DNA from: Paenibacillus mucilaginosus 3016
GTDB taxonomy: Bacteria; Bacillota; Bacilli; Paenibacillales; NBRC-103111
Direction: 5' to 3'
Length of the DNA: 64,000 nt
NCBI RefSeq assembly: GCF_000250655.1
Contig: NC_016935.1
Coordinates: forward strand, 182,501-246,500
The notes beneath the pieces were generated by a model. It saw nothing but the letters and a program-made list of their open reading frames with translations. It made no database searches and was not told the origin of the DNA. Below are positions 40,585 through 52,080 of the stretch, in pieces; position 1 is the first letter of the stretch; each line of letters starts with the position of its first letter. A program made the translations under genes and the position numbers.

Positions 40585-42129
40585 ATGGCCAGACCGAAAC
40601 CGGTAGCAGTCATTATCCTGGACGGCTTTGGCCTGCGCGGAGACGTGCAGGGCAATGCCGTAGCCCAGGCGAAGAAGCCGAACTACGAGCGTTATTGGAA
40701 CGAGTTTCCCCACACCACGCTGATCGCCTGCGGCGAAGCCGTAGGTCTGCCGGAAGGCCAGATGGGGAACTCCGAGGTAGGTCACCTGAACATCGGCGCA
40801 GGCCGTATCGTGTACCAGGACCTGACCCGGATCTCCAAGTCGATCCGTGACGGTGAATTCTACGAGAACGAGACCATCCTCGGAGCAATCCGCCACGCGA
40901 AGGACAACGGCAAGAAGCTTCACCTGTACGGCCTGCTGTCCGACGGCGGCGTTCACAGCCACATCGAGCACCTGTTCGCGCTGCTTGATGTGTGCAAGAA
41001 GGAGAATTTCGAGGAAGTATACATCCATGCGTTCCTCGACGGCCGTGACGTAGCGCCGGACAGTGCAGCGGGATACATGGAGCGCCTCCTGAAGAAAATC
41101 GCAGACGTGGGCGTAGGCCGCATCGCTACGGTACAGGGACGTTACTACGCCATGGACCGCGACAAGCGCTGGGAGCGTACCGAGAAGTCGTACCGTGCCA
41201 TGGTTTATGGCGACGGCCCGACCTTCGAAGATCCGATGAATGCGATTCAGGAGTCCTATATCCGTTCGGTGTACGACGAGTTCGTCATGCCGACAGTCAT
41301 TGTGAAGCCGGACCATACACCGGTAGGTCTGGTGGAGAGCGGCGACTCCGTCGTGTTCTTCAACTTCCGTCCGGACCGTGCGATCCAGCTCTCCCAGGTG
41401 TTCACGAACAGCGACTTCCGCGGGTTCGACCGCGGGGACAAGGCGCCGACGGACCTGTACTATGTCTGCCTTACGCTGTTCAGCGAGACGGTCGGAGGCT
41501 ACGTGGCCTACAAGCCGAAGAACCTCGACAACACGCTGGGCGAAGTGCTGGCACAGAACGACTTGAAGCAGCTGCGGATCGCCGAAACGGAGAAATACCC
41601 GCACGTCACGTTCTTCTTCAGCGGCGGGCGTGATGTCGAGCTGCCTGGCGAGACCCGTATTCTGATCCCTTCGCCGAAGGTAGCCACTTACGATCTCCAG
41701 CCGGAGATGAGCGCCTATGAAGTGGCGGCTGCAGCCGTGGCTGAGATCGAAGCGGAGCGCCAGGATGTGATCATCCTGAACTTCGCGAACCCGGATATGG
41801 TCGGCCACTCGGGTCTTCTCGAGCCGACAATCAAGGCTGTTGAAGCAACGGACGAGTGCCTTGGCAAAGTCGTGGATGCGATCATTGCCAAGGGCGGCGT
41901 CGCACTGATCACCGCCGACCACGGGAACGCCGATGTCGTCACGAATCCGGACGGCTCCCGCAATACGGCCCATACGACCAACCCGGTGCCTTTCATTGTG
42001 ACGGACGGTCGTGTTACACTAAGAAACGATGGCATTCTGGCAGATATTGCCCCTACGGTATTGGACCTGCTCGGCGTGTCCAAGCCGGCGGAAATGACCG
42101 GCACAACGCTGGCTGCTTCCCGCAGCTAG
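40585..42129 (+). CDS. gpmI: phosphoglycerate mutase, cofactor-independent
   Basis: Manganese-dependent mutase of 514 residues in the alkaline phosphatase superfamily. Seen: ILDGFGLR metal motif, nucleophile Ser63 in [13 protein letters not shown], the substrate segment FLDGRDVAP, and the C-terminal metal motifs NPDMVGHSG and TADHGNAD. It starts one base after the tpiA stop, with GAGGGGG inside tpiA. Confidence 0.96.
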   Translation: MARPKPVAVIILDGFGLRGDVQGNAVAQAKKPNYERYWNEFPHTTLIACGEAVGLPEGQMGNSEVGHLNIGAGRIVYQDLTRISKSIRDGEFYENETILGAIRHAKDNGKKLHLYGLLSDGGVHSHIEHLFALLDVCKKENFEEVYIHAFLDGRDVAPDSAAGYMERLLKKIADVGVGRIATVQGRYYAMDRDKRWERTEKSYRAMVYGDGPTFEDPMNAIQESYIRSVYDEFVMPTVIVKPDHTPVGLVESGDSVVFFNFRPDRAIQLSQVFTNSDFRGFDRGDKAPTDLYYVCLTLFSETVGGYVAYKPKNLDNTLGEVLAQNDLKQLRIAETEKYPHVTFFFSGGRDVELPGETRILIPSPKVATYDLQPEMSAYEVAAAAVAEIEAERQDVIILNFANPDMVGHSGLLEPTIKAVEATDECLGKVVDAIIAKGGVALITADHGNADVVTNPDGSRNTAHTTNPVPFIVTDGRVTLRNDGILADIAPTVLDLLGVSKPAEMTGTTLAASRS

Positions 42130-42159
42130 CCTGATCAGCAAGCCTCATCCCAAACCTAA

Positions 42160-43473
<1,314 letters not shown>

Positions 43474-43493
43474 GCATGACTTGAAGCTTCGTC

Positions 43494-43529
43494 AAAACCC
43501 GCAGGGCCCAGGCCTCTGCGGGTTTTTTC
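43494..43529 (+). terminator. Rho-independent terminator of the glycolytic operon
   Basis: AAAACCCGCAG/CTGCGGGTTTT stem followed by further T. Confidence 0.92.
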
Positions 43530-43783
43530 ACTTTCTTTTCACCGGCGAACGGTATACTGGCCCTACAAGGTTCTGAATCCGGAACAGCCGGCTGATTGAA
43601 GGGCGGAATGCCAGGGTAAAATGGGAACAAAAGGATAACGATCCCAACCAACAACCGGGTCCGGACTGTCCCGTAAGATAAGGTAAGGTAAGGTCAGCCT
43701 GCTTACCTGCAGGAAAGCCGCATATACTGGCAGGAGATGCTAAGCTGCACCATCATCCCACTGAAGGAGAGGAGGGAAGCCCT

Positions 43784-44494
43784 ATGAACCGGTGGCTCAA
43801 GACGATCGCGTTTTTGGTGCTGTCCGTTTTTTTATCCCATTTCATCCCGTTCAATGAGTTCTTCCGCAACCTGGATACCATGATTCACGAATTCGGTCAT
43901 GCGGTGGTGACCCTGCTGCTGCAGGGCCAGGTCATGTACATTGAACTGTTCGCCAACCACAGCGGTGTGACGTATTCGCAGATCTCCAGTCCCTGGAGCC
44001 TGATTCCGATTGCCATGGCAGGCTACATGACGGCATCGCTGTTCGCCCTGTTCCTGTTCCGTGTAAGGGCACATGACCGGGAGAGGCTCGGTCTGCAGGT
44101 GATTACACTGATCGCGATCGCGGCTTTGATTCTGTTCGTTCGGGGAGAGTTCGGCGTCATGTGGCTGATCGGTTTTATCCTCCTAAACGTCGTCATGCTG
44201 GCGTTCATGCCGGCCTGGATCCGTGACCTGTATTATCTGCTGATTGCCTTCCTGACGCTGGAGGAATCCGTTATGGGCCCCTTCTCGCTGGTCCTCTATG
44301 CGCTGCGTGATCCTTCTCGGGCCGGCGATGCAACGAATCTGTCGCTGGTCACCCCGATTCCTGCGGTAGCCTGGGGGGCGTTCTTCACCCTGTTTGCCCT
44401 TTGGTGCGCGGTACGTGCCATCACGCTGTTCCTGCAGGGGAGAAAATCGGAATACCGGCGTACCCCGGCCCATTATACAAGGTACGAGGATTAA
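43784..44494 (+). CDS. M50-type membrane metallopeptidase family protein
   Basis: Integral membrane protein of 236 residues with about six hydrophobic segments. HEFGH at 35-39, in the first part of the chain, is the zinc motif of M50B-type site-2 proteases, and the following segments are compatible with this family. The matching downstream Asp ligand is not certain. A GGAGAGGAGGGAAG site precedes the ATG. It lies in its own unit between the eno terminator and the secG promoter. The substrate is unknown. Confidence 0.75.
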   Translation: MNRWLKTIAFLVLSVFLSHFIPFNEFFRNLDTMIHEFGHAVVTLLLQGQVMYIELFANHSGVTYSQISSPWSLIPIAMAGYMTASLFALFLFRVRAHDRERLGLQVITLIAIAALILFVRGEFGVMWLIGFILLNVVMLAFMPAWIRDLYYLLIAFLTLEESVMGPFSLVLYALRDPSRAGDATNLSLVTPIPAVAWGAFFTLFALWCAVRAITLFLQGRKSEYRRTPAHYTRYED

Positions 44495-44549
44495 ATCCGG
44501 GAAAGTTGGGTATCCTATAATAATGCGGCCGCCCCCTTCCCGGCAGGAT

Positions 44550-44578
44550 TTGTCAGATGGACAAGAGTGTGCTATACT
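44550..44578 (+). promoter_or_regulatory. promoter of the secG operon
   Basis: -35 TTGTCA, 17-base spacer, -10 TATACT, about 90 bases before secG. Confidence 0.7.
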
Positions 44579-44668
44579 ATGCATGCTGTCTGTTTTCTGG
44601 GTTTTCATCGACACATGGGCCTAAGGACATCGGGCAAGTTCTCTCGTACACTAGCAGGAGGTAGGATT

Positions 44669-44908
44669 ATGGAAGTTGCACTGAAGATTATACTGGTTAT
44701 CGCTTCGCTCGGTCTGATCGCGGTAGTACTGCTGCAGCCAGGCAAGAGCGCGGGGTTATCCGGCGCCATCTCCGGCGGTGCAGAGCACTTGTTCGGAAAG
44801 CAGAAGGCACGCGGCCTGGAGCTGTTCCTCAATCGCCTGACGATGGGCCTTGCGGTAGCGTTCTTTGTTCTGTCTTTGATCGTGGCTTACTTTGTAAAAG
44901 CGGTATAA
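44669..44908 (+). CDS. secG: preprotein translocase subunit SecG
   Basis: Small membrane protein of 79 residues with two transmembrane helices (about 3-21 and 53-75) and the SecG linker [20 protein letters not shown]. It is part of the SecYEG channel. AGGAGG lies before the ATG at 44669. Same order secG-est-rnr-smpB as in Bacillus. Confidence 0.93.
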   Translation: MEVALKIILVIASLGLIAVVLLQPGKSAGLSGAISGGAEHLFGKQKARGLELFLNRLTMGLAVAFFVLSLIVAYFVKAV

Positions 44909-44921
44909 ACATAAAAGCGTG

Positions 44922-44954
44922 ACAGCAGGGGAAAGATACTCCTGCTGTTTTTTT
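44922..44954 (+). terminator. terminator or attenuator after secG
   Basis: CAGCAGG/CCTGCTG stem followed by TTTTTTT. The est gene starts 49 bases later with no obvious own promoter, so this may only reduce read-through. Confidence 0.8.
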
Positions 44955-45002
44955 ATTACTATGCAGCGGTCAGTACGGAGTTACGGCAGGGAGGCGAGGC
45001 AG

Positions 45003-45806
45003 TTGACGCGGCAGTATCGAACAACGGAGCCCTTTCACCTGAAGGGAACGGGAGAGCGGGCATCCACGGAACTCCTGCTTATCCACGGGTTCACCGGTTC
45101 GCCTTCGGAGTTCCGCCGCCTGGGCTACTACTTGAACGATCTGGGCTATACCGTAAGGGGGATCCTGCTGCCGGGCCACGGAACGACGCCCGAGGATATG
45201 ATCCGTACGGGGCTGAACGACTGGTCCAGGCATGTGACGGAGAGCTTCGACACCATCCGGGCGCAGGGCGGTCCGGATCGGCGGATCGTAGCCGTAGGAC
45301 ATTCGATGGGCGGTCTCCTGGCCTTGAAGCTGGCGATGGAGCGTCCGCTGGCCGGGGTCGTCTCCCTCGCCGCACCGATCTTCCTGGCCTCGCGCAAGAC
45401 CGTACTGGCCGTGCTGCTGCAGTATTTTGTGAAGTATGTGGAGCGGCGTCCGACCGTCCCCCCTCATATCATCGAGGAAGCCTGCTCCTACAGCCGTACG
45501 CCGATTCCTTGTGTCGTGGATTTGCGCAAGCTGCTTAAGCACGTCAAAACCAGTTTAAATGAAGTAAAAGCCCCGCTTTTTATCGGACAAGGGGGAAGGG
45601 ACAAGCTTGTGCTGCCGCGCAGTGCGGAGTACATCTACCGCCATGTCTCCTCGGCCTTCCGGCAGATGGCCCATTACCCCTCCACCTCGCATGCCATCCT
45701 GCTGGATGAGGAGCGGGAGCGGGTATACGCGGATATTCACCGATTTCTGGTGACGCTTGAGCATATAGGGACATGGGAACAAACGGCGGCGGGGTATGCG
45801 CCATAA
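45003..45806 (+). CDS. est: carboxylesterase, Est30/YvaK type
   Basis: Alpha/beta hydrolase of 267 residues that cleaves short-chain carboxyl esters. Triad: Ser101 (GHSMGG), Asp200 (GGRDKLV) and His230 (TSHAILLD). The oxyanion region is LLIHGFTGSP. TTG at 45003 has AGGGAGG eight bases upstream; an ATG at 44961 lies inside the secG terminator and is less likely. No signal peptide. Confidence 0.88.
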   Translation: MTRQYRTTEPFHLKGTGERASTELLLIHGFTGSPSEFRRLGYYLNDLGYTVRGILLPGHGTTPEDMIRTGLNDWSRHVTESFDTIRAQGGPDRRIVAVGHSMGGLLALKLAMERPLAGVVSLAAPIFLASRKTVLAVLLQYFVKYVERRPTVPPHIIEEACSYSRTPIPCVVDLRKLLKHVKTSLNEVKAPLFIGQGGRDKLVLPRSAEYIYRHVSSAFRQMAHYPSTSHAILLDEERERVYADIHRFLVTLEHIGTWEQTAAGYAP

Positions 45807-45836
45807 AGTATAGAAAGAAGAAGGCAGGTGACCGTC

Positions 45837-47867
45837 ATGATCACTAAAGACATATTACTTGATTTTATGCAGGAAGAGGCTTATAAGCCGCTGACTTACC
45901 AGGAGCTTGAGCAGCATTTTCAACTCGACAGTGCCCAGGCGTTCAAGGATTTCCTGAAGCTCTTGAATGAGCTGGAGAACGAAGGGCTGATCGTGCGGAC
46001 ACGCAATGACCGGTACGGCGTGCCGGAGCGGATGAACCTCCTCCGGGGCCGTCTGCAGGCTCATGCCAAAGGGTTCGGCTTCCTGATTCCGGACGATAAG
46101 GAGCATCCGGACGTCTACATTCATGCGAACGATATGAGTACAGCCATGAACGGGGACATCATACTGGTCCGCATCACTTCCCGCAGTCCTTCAGGGGGAC
46201 GGATGGAAGGGGAAGTCGTCCGGGTCGTGTCACGAGCCAACACCCGGATTGTCGGTCTGTTCCAGGCCCATGAGGAGTATGCGTTCGTCATACCGGACGA
46301 CAAGCGGGTGGTACGCGATATCTTCATCCCGAAGGATTCCTTCGGCGGGGCTATGGACGGGCACAAGGTGGTCGTCAATATCGTCTCCTATCCGGAAGGA
46401 CGGGCGGCGGCACAGGGAGAAGTCATCGAGATTCTTGGGCATAAAAATGACCCAGGCGTCGACATTCTCTCGATTATCCGCAAGCATGGTCTTCCGGAGG
46501 CCTTCCCGGATGAAGTGATGGAGGAGGCTTCGGAAGCTCCGGACGTCATTACGGAAGAGGAGATTGTGTCCCAAGGCCGCCGCGACCTCCGCAACAAGCG
46601 AATCGTTACCATCGACGGCGAAGACGCCAAGGACTTGGACGATGCCGTCAATGTGGAAGTGCTCGAGAACGGCAACTACGTCCTGGGCGTTCACATTGCG
46701 GACGTCAGCTATTATGTTCGCGAGAACTCGGCGCTGGACCAGGAGGCGTATAGCCGCGGCTGCTCCGTCTACTTGGTGGACCGGGTCATTCCCATGCTGC
46801 CCCACCGTCTCTCGAACGGGATCTGCTCCCTGAATCCGAGAGTGGACCGGCTGACGATGTCCTGCGAAATGGAGTTCGATGCACAGGCGAACGTGGTTCG
46901 GCACGATGTATTTACGAGTGTGATTCGGACCAGCGAGCGGATGACGTACAAGAATGTGCGCAATCTGCTCAAAGGGGAAGCCGAGCCTGAAGTGCAGGAA
47001 AAGTACGCGTACCTCATGGACGATTTCCGCCGGATGGAAGACCTGGCGATGCGGCTGCGGAACAAGCGGATGCGCCGCGGTGCGATCGATTTTGACTTCC
47101 AGGAATCCAAAATCCTCGTAGATGAGAGCGGCAAACCGACGGATATCGTGAAGCGGGAGCGTTCCATCGCCGAGATGATCATCGAAGAGTTCATGCTTGC
47201 GGCGAACGAAACGGTGGCGGAGCATTTCCACTGGCTCAAGGTTCCGTTCCTGTACCGGATCCATGAAGATCCGGACGCGGAGAAGCTGCAGCACTTCCTC
47301 GAGTTCATCACGAACTTCGGCTATGTGGTGCGCGGTAAGGGTAATACGATTCATCCGAAGGCACTGCAGAGTCTCCTGGAGGAGATCAAAGGAACGAAGG
47401 AAGAGACAGTCATCTCGACGGTCATGCTGCGTTCCATGAAACAGGCGAAGTACGATGCGAACTCGATGGGTCACTATGGTCTGGCGGCCGAGTTCTATTC
47501 CCACTTCACATCACCGATCCGCCGGTATCCGGATTTGGTCATCCACCGGGTCATGCGAGAGGTACTGGAGGGCGGCGGAACCGGTCTTACCGACAAACGG
47601 CATGAGTATCTGACTTCAAGAATGGACGATATCGCCAAGCAGTCGTCTGAACGCGAACGGGTAGCGGTAGATGCCGAACGGGAAACCGAGGCTCTCAAGA
47701 AAGCCGAGTTCATGCTCGACAAGGTCGGCGAAGAGTTCACCGGCATTATCTCCAGCGTCACCTCCTTCGGGATGTTCATCGGCTGGAGAATACGGTGGAA
47801 GGTCTCATCCGTCTCTCGGATCTCACAGACGACTACTACCACTTCCATGATGCGCAGCACGCGCTGA
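45837..47867 (+). CDS. rnr: ribonuclease R, first part (frame broken near 47781)
   Basis: 3'-to-5' exoribonuclease that degrades structured RNA and works with SmpB-tmRNA. Seen: N-terminal winged helix, cold-shock domains ([20 protein letters not shown]), RNB catalytic core with [12 protein letters not shown] metal aspartates and [15 protein letters not shown], and the beginning of the S1 domain up to [10 protein letters not shown]. There the frame breaks: after residue 648 the true sequence continues in the next frame (CTG GAG AAT ACG). Inserting one base, making GAG of the GG at 47781-47782, restores one protein of about 836 residues ending at 48346. It is either a real mutation or a sequencing error. 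The ATG at 45837 follows AGGTGA; a GTG at 45828 is possible. Confidence 0.9.
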   Translation: MITKDILLDFMQEEAYKPLTYQELEQHFQLDSAQAFKDFLKLLNELENEGLIVRTRNDRYGVPERMNLLRGRLQAHAKGFGFLIPDDKEHPDVYIHANDMSTAMNGDIILVRITSRSPSGGRMEGEVVRVVSRANTRIVGLFQAHEEYAFVIPDDKRVVRDIFIPKDSFGGAMDGHKVVVNIVSYPEGRAAAQGEVIEILGHKNDPGVDILSIIRKHGLPEAFPDEVMEEASEAPDVITEEEIVSQGRRDLRNKRIVTIDGEDAKDLDDAVNVEVLENGNYVLGVHIADVSYYVRENSALDQEAYSRGCSVYLVDRVIPMLPHRLSNGICSLNPRVDRLTMSCEMEFDAQANVVRHDVFTSVIRTSERMTYKNVRNLLKGEAEPEVQEKYAYLMDDFRRMEDLAMRLRNKRMRRGAIDFDFQESKILVDESGKPTDIVKRERSIAEMIIEEFMLAANETVAEHFHWLKVPFLYRIHEDPDAEKLQHFLEFITNFGYVVRGKGNTIHPKALQSLLEEIKGTKEETVISTVMLRSMKQAKYDANSMGHYGLAAEFYSHFTSPIRRYPDLVIHRVMREVLEGGGTGLTDKRHEYLTSRMDDIAKQSSERERVAVDAERETEALKKAEFMLDKVGEEFTGIISSVTSFGMFIGWRIRWKVSSVSRISQTTTTTSMMRSTR

Positions 47868-48346
47868 TCGGGGAACGCACATCGAAGATTTTCCGTCTCG
47901 GCGACGAGGTGAAGGTCCGCGTCTCGCGGGTGAACATGGACGAGAAGACCATCGACTTCGAGATGGTTGACATGAAGCCGCGCTCGCAGAAGATGAGCCT
48001 CGTCGACGCGCTGAACGGTGTGCGCCGCGGAGCAGGCAAGCGCGGCGGCGCCGGAGGTGCCCGCGGAGCGCGCGGTGGCGGCGAAGGACGACCGGCAGCT
48101 GCCGGCAGCGGTGGTGGAGGACGCGGGGGCCGGGGTAAGCGCGGAGCGGCAGCCGGGCCCGGTGCACGCGGCAGCCTGGGCGGCGGCGGTCGCGGCAAAG
48201 CCGGACGCGGTGCCAGCGCCGTGGGCGCCGGCAAGGGCCCGGGGGCCGCGAAGGCGCGGGCGCTGGACGCGGTCGGACGCAGCGGCGAGAGCGGCGGCGG
48301 TACGGGCTTCGTGCGCAAAAAGCGCAAGAAGACCGTGAAGCGGTAG
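47795..48346 (+). CDS. rnr: ribonuclease R, S1-domain end and basic tail (other frame)
   Basis: This frame continues RNase [21 protein letters not shown] and [20 protein letters not shown] finish the S1 RNA-binding domain. A tail of about 110 residues follows, almost only Gly, Arg, Ala and Lys (RGG-like), ending [10 protein letters not shown]. The tail DNA is extremely GC-rich. Such basic tails in RNase R bind RNA and SmpB-tmRNA. No separate start signal is convincing, so this is best read as the 3' part of the gene starting at 45837. Confidence 0.85.
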   Translation: MEGLIRLSDLTDDYYHFHDAQHALIGERTSKIFRLGDEVKVRVSRVNMDEKTIDFEMVDMKPRSQKMSLVDALNGVRRGAGKRGGAGGARGARGGGEGRPAAAGSGGGGRGGRGKRGAAAGPGARGSLGGGGRGKAGRGASAVGAGKGPGAAKARALDAVGRSGESGGGTGFVRKKRKKTVKR

Positions 48347-48387
48347 AGGGCAGGCAGTAGGCTGGTCACGGAAGGCATAGCGAGCTC

Positions 48388-48417
48388 TTGATTTCCGGGG
48401 ATGGAGTCTGGTACAAT
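48388..48417 (+). promoter_or_regulatory. candidate smpB promoter within a hairpin
   Basis: -35 TTGATT, 18-base spacer, -10 TACAAT. The same stretch forms the inverted repeat GGGATGGAGTC/GACTCCATCCC (about 48398-48430), which has no T run, so a pure terminator role is unlikely. Confidence 0.45.
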
Positions 48418-48469
48418 GGACTCCATCCCTTGGAATGGAAATCGCTGTGAAGTAGGAGGTCTTGCGAAT

Positions 48470-48955
48470 ATGGCACAGAAGAATCCCAATGAAGCGAAGC
48501 TGCTTGCCCAGAATAAGAAGGCGTCCCACGATATTTTATCGAAGTACACCTACGAGTGCGGGCTGGTGCTGACCGGTACGGAGATCAAGTCGCTTCGGCT
48601 CGGCAAAGCCAACATCGGTGACGCGTTCGCAACCATCCGCAACGGCGAAGCTTTCATTCACAATATGCATATCTCGCCATTCGCCCAGGGGAACCGGTTC
48701 AATCCGGAGGACCCGACGAGAGCACGCAAGCTTCTGCTGCGTAAGGAGCAGATTCACAAGCTGCTCGGCCAATCCAAGCAGGAAGGCTATACCATCGTTC
48801 CGCTGAAAGTCTACGTGCGCAACGGGTACGCTAAGCTCCTGATCGGTCTTGGACGAGGCAAGAAGCAGTACGACAAGCGTGAATCGGCAGCGAAGAAGGA
48901 TGCCCAGCGGGAGATCGCAAGGGCACTGCGCGAGAAGCAGAAGGTGGCCAGGTAA
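48470..48955 (+). CDS. smpB: SsrA-binding protein SmpB
   Basis: RNA-binding protein of 161 residues that brings tmRNA to stalled ribosomes. Seen: [28 protein letters not shown], the core HISPF and HARKLLL-like [12 protein letters not shown], and the basic C-terminal tail [22 protein letters not shown] lies before the ATG at 48470. tmRNA itself is 190 bases downstream. Confidence 0.96.
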   Translation: MAQKNPNEAKLLAQNKKASHDILSKYTYECGLVLTGTEIKSLRLGKANIGDAFATIRNGEAFIHNMHISPFAQGNRFNPEDPTRARKLLLRKEQIHKLLGQSKQEGYTIVPLKVYVRNGYAKLLIGLGRGKKQYDKRESAAKKDAQREIARALREKQKVAR

Positions 48956-49004
48956 GCCGCACGAGTATAGTCGGCCGGACTGGATGCTCTTCCAGATAGT
49001 CGGG

Positions 49005-49034
49005 TGTTCCTTTCGCCCGAGAGTATGCTATAAT
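49005..49034 (+). promoter_or_regulatory. ssrA promoter
   Basis: TGCTATAAT (49026-49034) is a perfect extended -10; the -35 region (TGTTCC) is weak. It lies about 108 bases before the mature 5' end. Confidence 0.6.
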
Positions 49035-49141
49035 AAACAAGCAGCCGGGGATGAGCAACCACGAGCTTCCCGCAAGCGGCTGAGAGATTCAGCGCAAGAA
49101 CCTAGCATCAATTTTAGTAGACCGCACAAGTCTACCAATCC

Positions 49142-49501
49142 GGGGACGTTTTTGGATTCGACGGGGGTAGTACGAGCGCGGGTTGCGGGTAGTGGGGACG
49201 CGTCCACTTCATCAACGCTAAAGCCTATTAAATGGCAACCAAAAACAACAACTCGCTTTCGCAGCTTAATAACCTGTGACGCGGCTCCTACTCTGCATCG
49301 CCCATGTGCCGGGATAGGGGCTCAACCTTAGTGGGATACGCTGTCTCATCTCCGCCTGCGGTGAGCTGAAGAAGACAATCAGGCTGACCCAAAGCAGAGC
49401 CGGTTACGGGGCGCTGCTCGGGTGACATCAAAACTGTGACTACACCCGTAGATGCCTGTGTGGCGTTGCCTTCGGACAGGGGTTCGATCCCCTCGTCTCC
49501 A
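49142..49501 (+). ncRNA. ssrA: transfer-messenger RNA (tmRNA)
   Basis: 360 bases. The 5' end GGGGACG pairs with CGTCTCC at the 3' end to make the tRNA-like acceptor stem; the T-loop GGTTCGATCCC is present and CCA is not encoded. The tag frame starts at GGC (49234) and reads GNQKQQLAFAA before two TAA stops (49267-49272), ending in the hydrophobic LAFAA expected for ClpXP recognition. With SmpB it rescues stalled ribosomes and tags the unfinished protein. Confidence 0.95.
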
Positions 49502-49506
49502 TACTG

Positions 49507-49542
49507 AAAAAACACCGACTCTCCTAGGTCGGTGTTTTTTCT
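49507..49542 (+). terminator. Rho-independent terminator after ssrA
   Basis: AACACCGAC/GTCGGTGTT stem with a run of T on the right and of A on the left, so possibly bidirectional. Confidence 0.9.
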
Positions 49543-49644
49543 TTCTACCCGTTCCCCCGCCCGCAGACATAGTCCACCCCACATCCCAATAAACTAATTT
49601 ATAAACTTTTGGACGCGCGCTTGAATGAATGGGGCGGTGAGTAG

Positions 49645-50304
49645 ATGGCAAAGTTCAACGGAGAAACCGAAACGAAAGATCCCTATGTCAGAGTGACGTT
49701 TGAGGCGCTGCTCGAAGCGGTTCTTCCGGTCACTTACCGGACGCCGCCGGGTACGGGCAGTGATCTGATCCCTGTCCCCGGTGGAGTAGAGCTGAAACTT
49801 CACGAATACCTGATCCGAGAGCTCGACCATTCCCAGTTCCAGCCGGTGAATGCTCCAGATGGGCTCCCGCCGCTGTCCAGGTCCACGGCACAGATGCTGG
49901 ACTTGGGAGCGGAGCAGTATATCCGCAGAGGTCTGGCTCTGCCGCTGACCGAAGGCTTCCCCGGCGGCGGACAGTTTACCCGGCTGGCGCCGATAGACCG
50001 GCTGCTGACCTTGGAGCTGATCGACCGCCTGGAGATTCCTCTGGGAGAGCTCTCCCTTCCATTTAAGAACAATCCGGGACTGGTGCAGACCATGGTCAAT
50101 TCGTTTACACAGCTGCCGTATTTTGGGTATTACTGTGAATGGTACGGTTACGGCACCACGCGGTTTGCCCCGCCGGCCGACCGCCGGCTTCAGTTCGTTC
50201 CTCCCGGCTGGCAGCTTGCGGGATATCCCGGACCATCGTTCGGTTACCGGGAATTTCGGGGCTTCCTGTTGACCTATCCTGCATGCCAGGGGGGATCGCA
50301 GTGA
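49645..50304 (+). CDS. small partner protein of the GMC oxidoreductase
   Basis: Protein of 219 residues, without signal peptide. It overlaps the oxidoreductase gene by four bases, so the two are translated together. Size and context resemble the small third subunit of gluconate 2-dehydrogenase-type enzymes, but I see no clear family motif and no Tat signal, so this is inference. It is rich in Pro, Leu and aromatic residues near the C-terminus. GGGCGGTGAGTAG precedes the ATG. Confidence 0.65.
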   Translation: MAKFNGETETKDPYVRVTFEALLEAVLPVTYRTPPGTGSDLIPVPGGVELKLHEYLIRELDHSQFQPVNAPDGLPPLSRSTAQMLDLGAEQYIRRGLALPLTEGFPGGGQFTRLAPIDRLLTLELIDRLEIPLGELSLPFKNNPGLVQTMVNSFTQLPYFGYYCEWYGYGTTRFAPPADRRLQFVPPGWQLAGYPGPSFGYREFRGFLLTYPACQGGSQ

Positions 50305-52001
50305 GAGATCCGGATGTGATCGTCATCGGCTCGGGCGGCGGCGGGGCCGTGATGGCCAAAGAGCTTGGAGAGATGGGACTGCAGGTGCTGGTGCTGGAGG
50401 CAGGCCCCTGGTACGGTCATTCGGGATGGCCTGAACCCAATCAAGAACGGGGCGCCAAGAGCGGCTCGGACCCGGGCGAGTTGAATGTCTCTCTCTTCAA
50501 GGAGCAGTACAGCAAGCTCGAGGGGGACATGAATGAGCAGATTACAGGCAAGCTGCGGTGGGGACCCGCGGATCGGAACCGCCCTCCCTGGTTCCGCAAT
50601 CTGACGGAGCGGGGCTTTGTATGGCAGAATTCAGGGGTTGGAGGGACGACGCAGAGCTATCTGGCCAATTGTCCGCGGGCTTTCCCCGTCAGAGTGGACG
50701 GGGTGTGGCCGATCTCTTACCGCGAACTCGTGCCATATTACGAGAGAGTGGAAGCGACGCTGCCCGTGGAGTTTGCGCCCGTCACCGCCAAGGAAGAATT
50801 GTTTTTCTTCGGTGCGCAGAAGGCGGGCTGGGAGCTGATTCCTACCCTCAATGTAACTACACCGGGCTACCGGCCCCAGCCCAACGCAATTCTTCCCCCG
50901 AACCGGCATCTTACCGATCCGGCTTACTCGCTGGAGCAGTTATCCTGGATGGAGGGCTGTACACTGGCCGGTCACTGCGTGAACGGCTGTCCGCACGGCC
51001 CGTCGGTGGACAAAATCGCGAAGCGTTCCACCAATGTCAGCTATATTCCGCTGGCCTTGCGGACCGGGCGGGTCACCGTCAGGCCCAATACCTTCGTGAC
51101 GCGGATTCTGACGGAAGCCCACCCTTCGGAGGGGCTCCGGGCCACGGGCGTCCGCATCCGGGATACGTGGACCGGGGAGATCGAAGAGCTTAGGGCCGAT
51201 GTCATCGTCATGGCGGCCGGAGCGATTGAAAGCCCGCGGCTCTGGCTGAATTCCGGACTGCCGGCCAACCGGTGGGTAGGCCGGGGGCTCTCCAATCATT
51301 ATTTCGGCTGGGTGACCGGGATGTTCGATGAACGGGATCTGCTGCGGATTCTGGGAAGCCCGGAGATCAATCCCTTCGTGGGCCATACCTCCGGGGGCAG
51401 GCTGGATATTCCGGGGCTGGGTTCGCTCATGGTGACGGGAATGAGTCCGGGACTTACCGCCTCGATGAGCTATGGCTTCAGCCAAAACGGTTACAGTTTT
51501 CTGCATCCGGCTGCTGCCGAGACAGGGGATTTGGTTGGCCGTCTGGTAGGGGCGGAGTTTCAGTACTGGATGGAGAACTACCGCCGGACGCTCAGTATCG
51601 TGATTTTCACGGATGATGAACCCGATTACCGGAACGGTATTACGGTCGATGCGGCAGTGCAGGATGAACATGGACCAGTTCCGAAGATACGCTATGTTCC
51701 GGGGGCTCGGGAGGAACGGAGTCGCATGGAGCTGGCGAAGATTGCTGTAGATATCCTGCGTAAGGCAGGAGCCCGGAAGGTGCATCGCTCGGATTGGCCC
51801 GGTTCGCTGCTTATACATATGGAGAGCACGATGAGAATGGGCTTTGTCGTCAATGAGAACTGCGAAGCTTACCAGGTCAGGCGGCTGTACATCACCGATA
51901 ACAGCGTGCACTTCAATGCGTTAGGCGGAGCGAATCCGACGCTGACCACACAGGCTTTGGCAACACGAGCCGCGGAGAAGCTGGTTCAGACTTATTTTTG
52001 A
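50301..52001 (+). CDS. GMC-family FAD oxidoreductase
   Basis: Flavoenzyme of 566 residues. N-terminal FAD motif VIGSGGGGAVMAKELGEMG then VLEAGPW; a cysteine-rich segment GCTLAGHCVNGCPHGPS as in gluconate/sorbose dehydrogenase-type members; and the C-terminal HFNALGGANPTLTT with the catalytic His. The family oxidises alcohol or sugar hydroxyls; the electron acceptor here is unknown, and no cytochrome subunit is nearby. GTG start with GGGGGGA upstream, overlapping the previous stop. The longer ATG at 50283 lacks a ribosome site. Confidence 0.85.
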   Translation: MRDPDVIVIGSGGGGAVMAKELGEMGLQVLVLEAGPWYGHSGWPEPNQERGAKSGSDPGELNVSLFKEQYSKLEGDMNEQITGKLRWGPADRNRPPWFRNLTERGFVWQNSGVGGTTQSYLANCPRAFPVRVDGVWPISYRELVPYYERVEATLPVEFAPVTAKEELFFFGAQKAGWELIPTLNVTTPGYRPQPNAILPPNRHLTDPAYSLEQLSWMEGCTLAGHCVNGCPHGPSVDKIAKRSTNVSYIPLALRTGRVTVRPNTFVTRILTEAHPSEGLRATGVRIRDTWTGEIEELRADVIVMAAGAIESPRLWLNSGLPANRWVGRGLSNHYFGWVTGMFDERDLLRILGSPEINPFVGHTSGGRLDIPGLGSLMVTGMSPGLTASMSYGFSQNGYSFLHPAAAETGDLVGRLVGAEFQYWMENYRRTLSIVIFTDDEPDYRNGITVDAAVQDEHGPVPKIRYVPGAREERSRMELAKIAVDILRKAGARKVHRSDWPGSLLIHMESTMRMGFVVNENCEAYQVRRLYITDNSVHFNALGGANPTLTTQALATRAAEKLVQTYF

Positions 52002-52080
52002 TGGGATCGGCAGGTATTGCAATAAAATCCATTCGAGAGGGGAACCTATGTAATAAAAACACATGGAGTGTTGTCTGCAG

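Noticed and set aside
43678-43700. GGTAA tandem repeat before the M50-type gene
   Set aside because: Only about three copies; too short to call a functional repeat.
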